This document shows, in pieces, positions 1 through 7,411 of a stretch of DNA of 36,892 nucleotides. The translations under genes and the position numbers were made by a program. The stretch's first letter is position 1. Every line of letters begins with the position of its first letter. The notes beneath the pieces are model-generated. The model had not been told where the DNA came from. It ran no database searches and was given only the letters and a program-made list of their open reading frames with translations. Where the stretch lies: the NCBI RefSeq assembly GCF_029263155.1, contig NZ_JAJCYB010000116.1, positions 1-36,892 of the forward strand. The letters are read 5' to 3'. Source of the DNA: Pseudonocardia sp. GTDB lineage: Bacteria > Actinomycetota > Actinomycetes > Mycobacteriales > Pseudonocardiaceae.

Positions 1-768
1 GAACCCGCAGGCGTCGGCGAGGGCTTCGGCCTGGCGGGTGGCGGGGGTGCGGTCGTCGTCGGCGGTGCGCGGCCTGGCGCCTGCGTCGATCAGGGTGGCG
101 ATGGCGTCGAACATCGCGGCGTCGTCGTAGCGGCCGGCGAGCCGCCCGCCGGTGCCGTCGGGGTTGCGGTGCAGGTGCAGCTCGTTGACCGTCGGGCGGG
201 GCCGGTCGTCGGGTTCGGGGCCGTCGGCGTCGAGGGCGTCGACGAGCCGGGTGCCGCGGACCTGAAGCTCGCCCGGTGTGCAGTCGGGGATCCAGGTAGC
301 GAGCTGGGTCTCGGCGCCAGCCCACACCTGCGGGGTGAGACGGCCGGCGGCGTCGCTGCCCAGGACGCGGGCGACGGCCTCGACGTGGCGCAGGCTCGCC
401 GCGCCGGTGTCGAACGCCTGGGCGGTGGCGGGCAGGCGGGGCGGCAGAGCGGCGCCGTCGAGGCCGATGCGGGGCCGGACCTGCTCGGCCGCGGTGAGTC
501 GGCGCTTCGCGTCGGTGCGTTCCCAGCCCAACAGATCACCGAGGGCACCGGCGGTGGAGCGGTAACCGCGTTCGGCGAACGTACCGCGGCGTTCCAGGTC
601 GGCCAGCGCGCCGACGACGACCTGGTCGAGCCGGCGCGCGGCGCCCTCGGCGAGGGTGAGTGCGGAGATCAGCTCGGCGTCGCCCGCGCCCGGTCCGGTC
701 GCGGCGGCCAGCGCGTCGACCGCCTCGGTGAGGAGGCGGTGCGCGAGGGTGAGCGGGCTGTCCGGCAC
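1..768 (-). CDS. DUF222 / 13E12-family HNH endonuclease, N-terminal part
   Basis: This frame reads without a stop for 256 codons from GTG 768-766 to the window edge, so the protein is cut at its C terminus. The visible part is the alpha-helical DUF222 domain: it opens VPDSPLTLAHRLLTEAVDAL, continues with AERGYRSTAGALGDLLGW and RLTAAEQVRPRIGLDG, and reaches the TVNELHLHRNPDGTGGRLAG and ATRQAEALADACGF segments that precede the HNH nuclease in this family. The HNH motif would lie outside the window. Members are multicopy actinobacterial proteins with an HNH nuclease; their biological role is poorly defined, and several 13E12 genes of Mycobacterium tuberculosis are known LexA targets. The start is uncertain because no ATG is in frame upstream; a CTG at 822-820 is the only other candidate seen. 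A perfect SOS box sits 14 bases upstream of the chosen GTG. Confidence 0.85.
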   Translation of the reverse strand, partial: MPDSPLTLAHRLLTEAVDALAAATGPGAGDAELISALTLAEGAARRLDQVVVGALADLERRGTFAERGYRSTAGALGDLLGWERTDAKRRLTAAEQVRPRIGLDGAALPPRLPATAQAFDTGAASLRHVEAVARVLGSDAAGRLTPQVWAGAETQLATWIPDCTPGELQVRGTRLVDALDADGPEPDDRPRPTVNELHLHRNPDGTGGRLAGRYDDAAMFDAIATLIDAGARPRTADDDRTPATRQAEALADACGF

Positions 769-781
769 CTCTTCATGATAC

Positions 782-797
782 TCGAACGCAAGTTCGA
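782..797. promoter_or_regulatory. LexA/SOS box before the DUF222 HNH gene
   Basis: TCGAACGCAAGTTCGA is a perfect 6-4-6 palindrome that matches the mycobacterial and actinobacterial LexA site TCGAAC-N4-GTTCGA at all 12 arm positions. It lies immediately upstream of the inferred GTG start of the minus-strand DUF222 gene, which predicts repression by LexA and induction by DNA damage. The sequence match is direct; LexA binding is inferred from the known site. Confidence 0.88.
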
Positions 798-1031
798 TAA
801 CTAGTGGAGACCGGCAGTTCAGACGGCCTTTCCCGCGGTGCGATCGACGTGGACCGAGCTGTCGGCGGCACACCCGGACGGCGCCGTGATCGCCGGTCCC
901 GACCCGCGGTGGTGGACGTGGGCGGACGACCGCGCTGACGCCGCCACCGCGCTCCGCATCTGTTGCCGGGGTAGACGACCGGGCGCTGGAGGGGGGATCA
1001 AGTTCGCCGAGGCCCTGTCGCATCGGCTCGC

Positions 1032-1533
1032 TCAGGGCGGCACCGCGGCCCGGCTCGCCGATCTCGGCGGAGCTGTCACGTTCTGGCGAAGCCGGTGCGG
1101 TTCGCCGCACCACCCGGTGACCTCCGTCGCCACCTGTCCCCAGTCCTGCATCAGGACTGCCGGAACATGGGCGAGGGCACGGGGGCCGTGCAGCACCGCC
1201 GAGGTATCCCGTAGTCGCCGCGGCAAGGCTGGTCCTGCCGCAGCCGTTTGGCCCCCATGCGACCGTCACGCGGAACCAGCGTGTCGATGCTGCCGGTCCC
1301 GGACACCCATCACCTGCGCCCGGTGAGCACGTCGTGCACATCGGCATCGTCGGTCGGGCGCAACCCCTCGATCAGCGTGACCAACCGGCGTCGGTCGTGC
1401 TGCTTGCTGGACCTGTACCCGGTCGATCTCGTCCTGCACACGTTCGGCCAACTCGGCCTACGTCACGGCCGAGAGCGACGTCGTTCCCCACCGGTGCCTC
1501 CACGGCGATCACCTGTTGTGCTGGCTCGGTGAC
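1032..1533 (-). pseudogene. Decayed ORF remnant (P-loop-like fragments in several frames)
   Basis: No intact gene fits between the helicase stop and the DUF222 promoter. On the minus strand, protein-like pieces follow one another in different frames: VTEPAQQVIAVEAPVGNDVA (1533 to about 1459), AELAERVQDEIDRVQVQQ (from 1457), LVTLIEGLRPTDDADVHDVL (ending near 1316, stop at 1312-1310), a P-loop-like VTVAWGPNGCGRTSLA (around 1270-1220), and VLMQDWGQVATEVTGW (around 1150-1100). The GPNGCGRTS segment resembles a Walker A motif with Arg in place of Lys. I infer an ATPase-like gene broken by at least two frameshifts; sequencing errors are an alternative. The family is not recognised. The flanking stretch 805-1031 shows nothing I can identify. 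Confidence 0.35.
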
Positions 1534-3429
1534 CTAGCGTGCCATTCGTTCTAGGAACTCCTGCGTCTCGGGGTCGGTCGAGTACACCGCGGTCGCCTTC
1601 ATCCCCCGGGTCAGCAGCACCTTGTAGGTGTTGCGGACCAGCGCGGGGAACTCCTCCTCGGTCGCCCGCCTCACCTGCCCGTCGTGGGACCGGTCCCGCC
1701 GCGCCACCCAACGGTCCCCGCGGCGCACGAAGTCGTCCCCGATGATCACCCCGGACCAGTCGTACTCGAAGCCCTGGGCCGTGTAGATGCACCCGACCTG
1801 GCCGAACCCCCGCGGATCGCTCGCCCAGAAGTGCGACGCCGGGGCGCCCGGGACCGAGCCCTTGTCCTTCGCGTTCCACGGGCGCCGCCAGTCGCCGATC
1901 ACCACGTCGTCGACGAGGCGCTTGCCGTTCTCGTCGCGGACCGGGTCGCTCCACGGCCAGCAGTAGCCTGCCGCGATCCGTGCGGTGTCGTCGCCGCCCG
2001 GGTTCTGGGCGAGCAGCCAGGACTCCAGTGCGCGGGGTGTGGGCAGGGCCGCCACGCGGTAGCTGTCCTGCGCGCCTTCGGTGAGGGCCGACCAGGCGAT
2101 CGGGGGCAGCTCGACGAGGCCGAGCAGCCGCAGCACCCACTCCTCGTAGAACTCGGAGCCGCCGCACCGGTACTGCCCTTCCAGTCGTACGACGCGCACG
2201 CCGCAGCCGGCGGCCGTCGCGGCGGCGGTGATCTCGGCCTCGGTGCCCATCTCGCCGGGGCGCACGACCTGGTGCTCGTCGAGCAGGAACACCGGCACGC
2301 GCGCGATGTCGATCAGCTCCTGCACCTGTGGCTTCGCGGCCGCGCGTGTCGCTGCGCGGGTGAAGCGGTTGACGCTGGTCTCGCGGATGCGGTGTGCCTC
2401 GTCGCAGATCACCATGTCGAGCGAGTTCTTCTGCTCGCCGATGAAGCTGTTGAAGTAGACGAACATCTGTTGGACTCGCGTGCTCCGGGAACCGATCACG
2501 ATCTTGCGCAGGGTGCTGGTGAACGAGCTGGACCCGGTCGCGTGCATGACCCGTCGCCGGTCACGGAACAGGTCGCCGAGCAGGCTCAGTGCCACCACGC
2601 TCTTTCCCGATCCCGGTCCACCGAGCACGATCACAACGGTCTTGGTGTTCTCGTCCCTGGCCAGCTCGACGGCCTGCTTCACCGTGGAGTACGCCACCTG
2701 CTGCTCGTCGAGCAGCACGAACTGCTCGCGGTTCTTCACCTCCGCAGCGGCGTGCTGCAGCAACTGCTTGGACGGGGTGGTCGGGGCGGCGAGCAGCTCG
2801 TCGGCGGCCCGGCGGGCGCCCGGGCGGGTCCGCTCATCGGTGCTGAGCAGGGAGCGGAGCAGGTCGATCAGGGCCTGGCGCTCGTCGCGGGTGTAGAGCC
2901 GTCCGTACTCGTCGAGCGTGTAGCGCCGCAGCCGCCAACCATCGGCGCCTGCGTTGTGCAGGTACGCGATCCCGTACACCCCGTCCGCCTCCCGGGCGAG
3001 CATCGGCGTGAAGTCGACGAGCTGTCGGCAGTAGCGGCGGACCTGTTCGGCCGGGTGCAGGACGGGCTTGTCGCCGTACTGGGGGACGCGGACCAGGTCG
3101 TCGCCCGCGGACTCGGCGGTGGTCCACTGCTTGAGCTCCACCAGCACGTAGGACGGTCGGCCGGTGGTCGGGTGCACGCCGCACAGCAGCGCGTCGACCC
3201 TCTTCGGGGTATAGGGCAGACGATGCTCCAGAAGCACCTCGACGTGCCCCAATCCGGCGTCGACCACGTCGGCCAGGAACGGGGGCAGGCTGTTCTCCCA
3301 GGATCGGACCTCGCCGACGCCGGTGGCGGCGTCGAAGCGGACACGGGCCTGCTGTGCGAGCAGTTCGTGCAGCTCCTTCGCCTCGGCCTTGCCCAGCAGC
3401 GAGCGGGCGTCATCACGGACCAGAGCCAC
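1534..3429 (-). CDS. DUF2075 (Schlafen-group-3-like) DNA/RNA helicase with N-terminal nuclease-like motif
   Basis: This is a superfamily 1-type ATPase of the DUF2075 family, 631 residues. Walker A is GGPGSGKS (about residues 270-277), followed by the ATGSSSF segment, Walker B DMVICDEAHR, the LDEHQVVRPGE motif, an LEGQYRCGG motif, and the C-terminal motifs GCIYTAQGFEYDWSGVIIG and NTYKVLLTRGMK. Upstream of the motor, D79 (RVDALL), E98-L-K100 (VELKQW) and the helix QVRRYCRQL have the spacing of a PD-(D/E)XK nuclease. I chose GTG 3429-3427 because GGGGGA lies 6 bases before it; GTG 3450-3448 would add seven residues. A near-perfect SOS box lies about 50 bases upstream. The MazG-like gene is the next gene upstream on the same strand. 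Function is unassigned in the family; an SOS- or phage-related nucleic-acid helicase-nuclease is inferred. Confidence 0.85.
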   Translation of the reverse strand: MALVRDDARSLLGKAEAKELHELLAQQARVRFDAATGVGEVRSWENSLPPFLADVVDAGLGHVEVLLEHRLPYTPKRVDALLCGVHPTTGRPSYVLVELKQWTTAESAGDDLVRVPQYGDKPVLHPAEQVRRYCRQLVDFTPMLAREADGVYGIAYLHNAGADGWRLRRYTLDEYGRLYTRDERQALIDLLRSLLSTDERTRPGARRAADELLAAPTTPSKQLLQHAAAEVKNREQFVLLDEQQVAYSTVKQAVELARDENTKTVVIVLGGPGSGKSVVALSLLGDLFRDRRRVMHATGSSSFTSTLRKIVIGSRSTRVQQMFVYFNSFIGEQKNSLDMVICDEAHRIRETSVNRFTRAATRAAAKPQVQELIDIARVPVFLLDEHQVVRPGEMGTEAEITAAATAAGCGVRVVRLEGQYRCGGSEFYEEWVLRLLGLVELPPIAWSALTEGAQDSYRVAALPTPRALESWLLAQNPGGDDTARIAAGYCWPWSDPVRDENGKRLVDDVVIGDWRRPWNAKDKGSVPGAPASHFWASDPRGFGQVGCIYTAQGFEYDWSGVIIGDDFVRRGDRWVARRDRSHDGQVRRATEEEFPALVRNTYKVLLTRGMKATAVYSTDPETQEFLERMAR

Positions 3430-3479
3430 TCGGATTCCCCCACGAGGCACGCGTCATCGGCGTGCGGGTGGGGGCAGCA

Positions 3480-3495
3480 ACGAACTCGCGTTCGG
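3480..3495. promoter_or_regulatory. Probable LexA/SOS box upstream of the DUF2075 helicase
   Basis: ACGAACTCGCGTTCGG matches the actinobacterial LexA consensus TCGAAC-N4-GTTCGA at 10 of 12 arm positions, and the inner CGAAC/GTTCG arms are perfect inverted repeats. It lies in the gap between the MazG-like stop (3521) and the helicase start (3429), 50 bases upstream of the latter, which is a typical promoter position. Regulation by LexA is inferred from the match. Confidence 0.72.
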
Positions 3496-3520
3496 TGCCC
3501 GTCGGGCCGCGAGAGGGACT

Positions 3521-3874
3521 CTAGGGCAGTGGTGGGAAGCGCGACTCGTTGTGCTCGATCTTCTGCTCGGCGGCGGCGACCGGGTCGATGCCGCAGACGT
3601 CGGCGAAGCGGACGAGGTAGATCAGGACGTCGGCGACCTCGTCGGTGACACGCTGGCGCAGTTCCGGACCCCAGTTCTCGGACGCGGCGTCGGTAGGGAG
3701 CCACTGCAGTTCCGCGCACAGCTCGCCGACCTCGCCGCTCAGCGCGAGCAGCAGGTTCTTCGGGGTGTGGTGGCGTTCCCAGTCGCGGGCGGCGGCGAAG
3801 GTGCGCAGCCGTCCCGCCAGGTCGTCGACGCCGGTCACGGGTTCGGCGTGCCTGTGGGTGGCAGATCTGGCCAA
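3521..3874 (-). CDS. MazG-like nucleotide pyrophosphohydrolase
   Basis: The 117-residue all-alpha protein has the metal-binding signature of the MazG/dCTPase superfamily: SGEVGELCAELQW followed about 20 residues later by DEVADVLIYLVRFADVCGID (the EXXE...EXXD arrangement). Length and the C-terminal KIEHNESRFPP segment fit the short RS21-C6/dCTP-pyrophosphatase-like class, which hydrolyses (d)NTPs to monophosphates and PPi; the exact substrate cannot be read from sequence. The TTG start at 3874 is preceded by GAGG with 7-base spacing; GTG 3838 is a weaker alternative. It lies upstream of the SOS-boxed helicase on the same strand with a 91-base gap between the coding regions. Confidence 0.85.
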   Translation of the reverse strand: MARSATHRHAEPVTGVDDLAGRLRTFAAARDWERHHTPKNLLLALSGEVGELCAELQWLPTDAASENWGPELRQRVTDEVADVLIYLVRFADVCGIDPVAAAEQKIEHNESRFPPLP

Positions 3875-4237
3875 TGCTCCGCCTCGTCCACCACGTCAAC
3901 CTCGGTCGGTTCGAGGACGGTCACCCTAGGGCACCCTCCCGTGTCGGGCCGAAAGGTCGCCCATGTCGGGGATCCGCCTGTGCCCTAACCGAGGCCGTCG
4001 ACGGCGTCGCCCAGGGACGGACGGGCGACAGGTGAGGTTGGCGCCTCGCCAGCTGCACGCCGGACAGGCACGATCGCCCACCATCCCGGGGCGCCGTCGG
4101 GCAGTCGCGTCCGGAGCCGGGCGAGTGCTCGGTGCTGCGCGAGCGGGACGGCTGGGTCTCGTCGCTCGCGGGAACCCACGGCGGGCGGTGTGGACCGGGT
4201 CCCGGGGGAAGCCGATGTGTCGGTAGATTCGCCACAC
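3875..4237. other. Divergent intergenic region
   Basis: This 363-base stretch separates the minus-strand MazG-like gene from the plus-strand DUF368 gene. A minus-strand frame from GTG 4178 to TAG 3985 (62 codons, containing GAPGWWAIVPVRRAAGE) has a protein-like look but no ribosome-binding site or recognised homology, so I do not call it. A TAGATT -10-like box at 4224-4229 serves the DUF368 gene. Nothing else is recognised. Confidence 0.4.
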
Positions 4238-5149
4238 GTGTCGTCCTTCCGGTTCTCCAATGTCCTGCGCGGCGTCGCGATCGGTTCGGTCGAGGTGGTG
4301 CCCGGGGTCAGCGGCGGCACCGTCGCGCTCGTCGTCGGGGTCTACGAGCGCCTGATCGCCGCGGCGTCGCACCTGGTCTCGTCGGCCCGGGCGAGCGTCG
4401 ACGTCCCCCGCGGGCGCGGCTGGGCCCGGGCGCGCGCGGAGTTCGTCCGCGTGGAGTGGCCGCTCGTGCTGGCCGTGCTCCTCGGCATGGTCGCTGCCGT
4501 GCTGGTGGCCGCCCGGTTCCTGCCGCCGCTGATCGAGGCGCACCCGGTCGCCACGAACGCGCTGTTCTTCGGCATGGTTGCCGCCTCGGTCGCCGTGCCG
4601 GTGCTGGACCTCGGCGGGCTGCGCGGGGCCCGGGAGTGGGGGCTGGTCGTCGTCGGGGCGGCCGGGACGGCCCTGGTCACCGGGCTGCCGCCGGGTGACT
4701 TCGCCGAGCCCCCGCTGTGGATCGTCGCCCCCGCGGCGGCGCTGGCGGTCTGCGCGCTGGTCCTGCCCGGACTGTCCGGGTCGTTCCTGCTGCTCGCGAT
4801 GGGCCTCTACGAGCCGACCCTGCGTGCCGTCGACGACCGCGACCTCGCCTACGTCGGCACGTTCCTGCTCGGCGCGGTACTGGGGCTCGCGTTCTTCGTC
4901 AAGGGACTCGAATGGCTGCTGGTCCATCACCGGCGCACCGTGCTCGCGCTGATGACCGGGATCCTGATCGGGGCGCTGCGGGCGCTGTGGCCGTGGCAGA
5001 CCGAGGACCGCGGGCTGCTCGTCCCGGACGCCGGCTGGCCCGCGATGCTCGGTGTCGCGCTGGTGGGGGCGGTGCTGGTCGGCGTGCTCGTCGCGGTCCA
5101 GGTCCGGATGCAGCCCTCGACCGGAGCGCACGCCCGCCAGCACGGATGA
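4238..5149 (+). CDS. DUF368 polytopic membrane protein (PopT-type polyprenyl-phosphate transporter)
   Basis: The protein starts SSFRFSNVLRGVAIG and carries the family signature VEVVPGVSGGTVALVVGVYE, a conserved re-entrant loop, followed by about eight hydrophobic helices and a second copy-like loop LPGLSGSFLLLAMGLYE, consistent with an inverted-repeat transporter. DUF368 proteins have been shown to recycle undecaprenyl phosphate across the cytoplasmic membrane for envelope synthesis; that role is family knowledge. Start choice: TAGATT at 4224-4229 sits 8 bases before GTG 4238, suggesting a leaderless mRNA. GTG 4217, preceded by GGGGGA at 7 bases, would add seven residues. It stands alone, with the SGNH hydrolase 59 bases downstream. 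Confidence 0.87.
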   Translation: MSSFRFSNVLRGVAIGSVEVVPGVSGGTVALVVGVYERLIAAASHLVSSARASVDVPRGRGWARARAEFVRVEWPLVLAVLLGMVAAVLVAARFLPPLIEAHPVATNALFFGMVAASVAVPVLDLGGLRGAREWGLVVVGAAGTALVTGLPPGDFAEPPLWIVAPAAALAVCALVLPGLSGSFLLLAMGLYEPTLRAVDDRDLAYVGTFLLGAVLGLAFFVKGLEWLLVHHRRTVLALMTGILIGALRALWPWQTEDRGLLVPDAGWPAMLGVALVGAVLVGVLVAVQVRMQPSTGAHARQHG

Positions 5150-5208
5150 CCGGCGGCGTCGCCCGTGTGGCGGCTGACGTGCACGGCCATCGTTGATCGA
5201 CTGGTGTC

Positions 5209-6705
5209 ATGCCGCACGAGCCCGTCACCGATCCCACGCTGGGCATCCCGGTCGACGCCCCGGACGGCGCCGCCGCCGCGCACCGCCTGGTCAGCATCGG
5301 CGACTCGCTGACCCACGGCTTCGCCAGCGGCGCGGTGTTCGACACCGACCTGTCGTGGTCGGCGATCGTCGCCCACGAGCTGGGCTGGTCGGGCCTGCGA
5401 CATCCGCGCTACCCGGGCGTCGGCGGGCTGCCGCTCAACATCGAGTACGTGCTGCGGGACCTGGAGGAGCGCTACGGCCTCGGGTTCGACTGGTGGGAGG
5501 TGCCGGGCGCGCTGTTCCGGCTGCGGTCGGTGATGGACGAGATCGAGGACCACTGGGAGCGCGGTCCGGGCTCGCGCGTGCCGACCGTGCGCGAGGCGAT
5601 GCACGTGCTCGCCGTCTACGGCTGGGACCTGCGCGACGCGCTGGACCGCACCGCCGCCCGCGCCCTGTCGGAGATCCGCCCGCCGACCGACGACCTGGTC
5701 GACCAGCTCGTCTCCGACAACGCCTCGCGGGCCGCGCTGCGGGTGCTGCCCAACGCCACCGCGGCCGACCGGCGCCGCACCGTCTTCGACGCGGCCAGGC
5801 AGCTGGGACGGCAGGGCGGGATCGAGACGCTCGTGGTGTTCCTCGGCGCCAACAACGCGCTCGGCGCGATGACCGGCCTGGACGTCGTGTGGAGCGAGGA
5901 CGGCTACGACTCCCTCGACACGAAGGGCCGGTTCACCGTCTGGCGGCCCGAGCACTTCTCCGCCGAGCTCGCGCTGGTCGAGCAGCAGGTGCGGCGGATC
6001 GCCGCGCGGCACGTCATCTGGTGCACGATCCCGCAGGTGACGATCCCGCCGATCACGCGCGGCGTGGGGGACAAGCCGCCCGGGTCGAGGTACTTCCCGC
6101 ACTACACCCGGCCCTGGATCGGTGACGACGAGTTCGACGTGCGCCGCCACCGGTCCGTCACCGGGGCCCAGGCGCAGGCGATCGACGACGCCGTGGACGC
6201 CTACAACGCGGCGATCGTGGGCACCGTCGCCGACGCGCGGACCGCCGGCCGCGACTGGTACGTCTGCGACGTCGCGACGATGCTCGACCGCCTCGCGGTC
6301 CGGCGCTACTCCGACGACCGCGCGCGCCCCGCCGGCTGGACCCGCTACGTGTTGCCGCCCGAGCTGGCCGCCCTGGACCCGGTGCCCGACGTCCGCTTCC
6401 TCACCACCGACGACGACGGGGCCCGCGCCACCGGCGGCCTGTTCTCCCTCGACGGCACGCACCCCACCACCGTCGGCTACGGGCTGCTAGCCCAGGAGAT
6501 CATCCGCGTCATGGAGGTGGCGGGCGTCGAGTTCCGCCTCCCCGACGGCACACCGCGGCCCGGGCCCGTCACCGTCGACATGGCACGGCTGGTCCGCCGC
6601 GACACGCTGCTCACCCACCCGCCGGGCAACATCGGGTCCGGCCTGGACGTGCTGGGCTGGGCCGACGAGGTGGCGGGTCTGTTCGGGTCAGCCCTGCCCT
6701 TCTGA
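5209..6705 (+). CDS. SGNH/GDSL-family hydrolase
   Basis: A 498-residue protein with the SGNH-hydrolase blocks in order: SIGDSLTHGF (nucleophile Ser33), VVFLGANNALGAM (block III Asn), and LDGTHPTTVGYGLLAQEI with catalytic Asp415 and His418. It is longer than small GDSL esterases (about 200-250 residues) because of an inserted middle region. No signal peptide is visible, so a cytoplasmic location is likely. Substrate is unknown; an ester or acetyl group is expected for the family. Start ATG 5209 is the first in frame and has no clear Shine-Dalgarno. Its last 18 bases overlap the 3' end of the convergent gene on the minus strand. Confidence 0.82.
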   Translation: MPHEPVTDPTLGIPVDAPDGAAAAHRLVSIGDSLTHGFASGAVFDTDLSWSAIVAHELGWSGLRHPRYPGVGGLPLNIEYVLRDLEERYGLGFDWWEVPGALFRLRSVMDEIEDHWERGPGSRVPTVREAMHVLAVYGWDLRDALDRTAARALSEIRPPTDDLVDQLVSDNASRAALRVLPNATAADRRRTVFDAARQLGRQGGIETLVVFLGANNALGAMTGLDVVWSEDGYDSLDTKGRFTVWRPEHFSAELALVEQQVRRIAARHVIWCTIPQVTIPPITRGVGDKPPGSRYFPHYTRPWIGDDEFDVRRHRSVTGAQAQAIDDAVDAYNAAIVGTVADARTAGRDWYVCDVATMLDRLAVRRYSDDRARPAGWTRYVLPPELAALDPVPDVRFLTTDDDGARATGGLFSLDGTHPTTVGYGLLAQEIIRVMEVAGVEFRLPDGTPRPGPVTVDMARLVRRDTLLTHPPGNIGSGLDVLGWADEVAGLFGSALPF

Positions 6706-7317
6706 GGGGCCCTGCCCGCCCGGGGAGCCCTGCCCTTCCGGGGAGCCCGGGCCACCGGGGCGGTCCTCGGGCGCCACCCCGCGCCACGGGAGGACGTACC
6801 CGCCGCGCAGGACGCCGTCCCAGCCGGTGGCCACCGCGGAGATCCCGTCCAGCACGGCCTGGTCGTGGGTGTCGCGGGTGCCGATCGAGGTGGCGTAGAG
6901 CAGGTAGACGAACACGCCGCGCGCCTGCTTCCCGCGCTCCTCCGCGTTGTTCTCCAGCTCGGCGAGCACGGCGGGCATGAGCCGGGAGACCAGCAGGTTC
7001 ACCCCGGGCGATCCCTGCTTCGCCAGCTCGTGTGCGCCGTCGACGACGCGCGCACGCGCCGCGGCGATCTCGTCGGTGACGTCGGGTCGCTGGGCGGGCG
7101 CGAACCGGCGGGACGCGTCGATCGCGGCGAACAGCCGTGACACCAGCTGGCCCGCGTGCTCCTCGCCGTAGCCGCTGCCGGGGTTGGACGGCGAGAACAG
7201 CCAGTCGACGATCGCGTCCAGCAGCACGATCTCGCATGCCGGTAGCTCGTCGCCGGTGAGTGCCGTGAGGCCCCGGATGATGTCGTGTTCCCACGCCTCG
7301 TCGCTGGTGGCGGTCAT
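6688..7317 (-). CDS. Hypothetical protein with Gly/Pro/Gln-rich tail
   Basis: A 209-residue predominantly helical soluble protein that I do not recognise. The body contains DELPACEIVLLDAIVDWLFS, HAGQLVSRLFAAID and LLVSRLMPAVLAELENNAEE. The last 25 residues are a low-complexity run made of GSPEGQG/GSPGGQG-type repeats encoded by short direct DNA repeats, and this tail runs into the end of the convergent SGNH gene (18-base overlap). ATG 7317 is preceded by TAGGGT at 7324-7329 with 6 bases between, which fits leaderless transcription. No catalytic motif is visible. Confidence 0.65.
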   Translation of the reverse strand: MTATSDEAWEHDIIRGLTALTGDELPACEIVLLDAIVDWLFSPSNPGSGYGEEHAGQLVSRLFAAIDASRRFAPAQRPDVTDEIAAARARVVDGAHELAKQGSPGVNLLVSRLMPAVLAELENNAEERGKQARGVFVYLLYATSIGTRDTHDQAVLDGISAVATGWDGVLRGGYVLPWRGVAPEDRPGGPGSPEGQGSPGGQGPSEGQG

Positions 7318-7323
7318 GCCCCG

Positions 7324-7329
7324 ACCCTA
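7324..7329 (-). promoter_or_regulatory. -10 box, leaderless promoter
   Basis: TAGGGT on the minus strand ends 6 bases before ATG 7317, placing the predicted transcript start at or next to the start codon. A pattern match only. Confidence 0.4.
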
Positions 7330-7411
7330 GTGGGGGACGGCGGTGTCGGGGGAAGAGGTCCGGGGCGGGTGGCGACACGGTCCGGCGCCGGTGGAGGGGA
7401 GACTGGTCGGT

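Noticed and set aside
169..804. Long plus-strand open frame (211 codons)
   Set aside because: It is the antisense shadow of the DUF222 gene, whose minus-strand frame gives recognisable family sequence.
838..1326. Plus-strand open frame of 162 codons
   Set aside because: The first 40 residues look passable, but the rest is Arg/Cys/Ser-rich without family pattern; the protein-like signal lies on the minus strand.
3985..4178. Minus-strand 62-codon frame containing GAPGWWAIVPVRRAAGE
   Set aside because: No ribosome-binding site, -10 box or recognisable relative; it lies in the divergent promoter region. Noted in the intergenic entry only.
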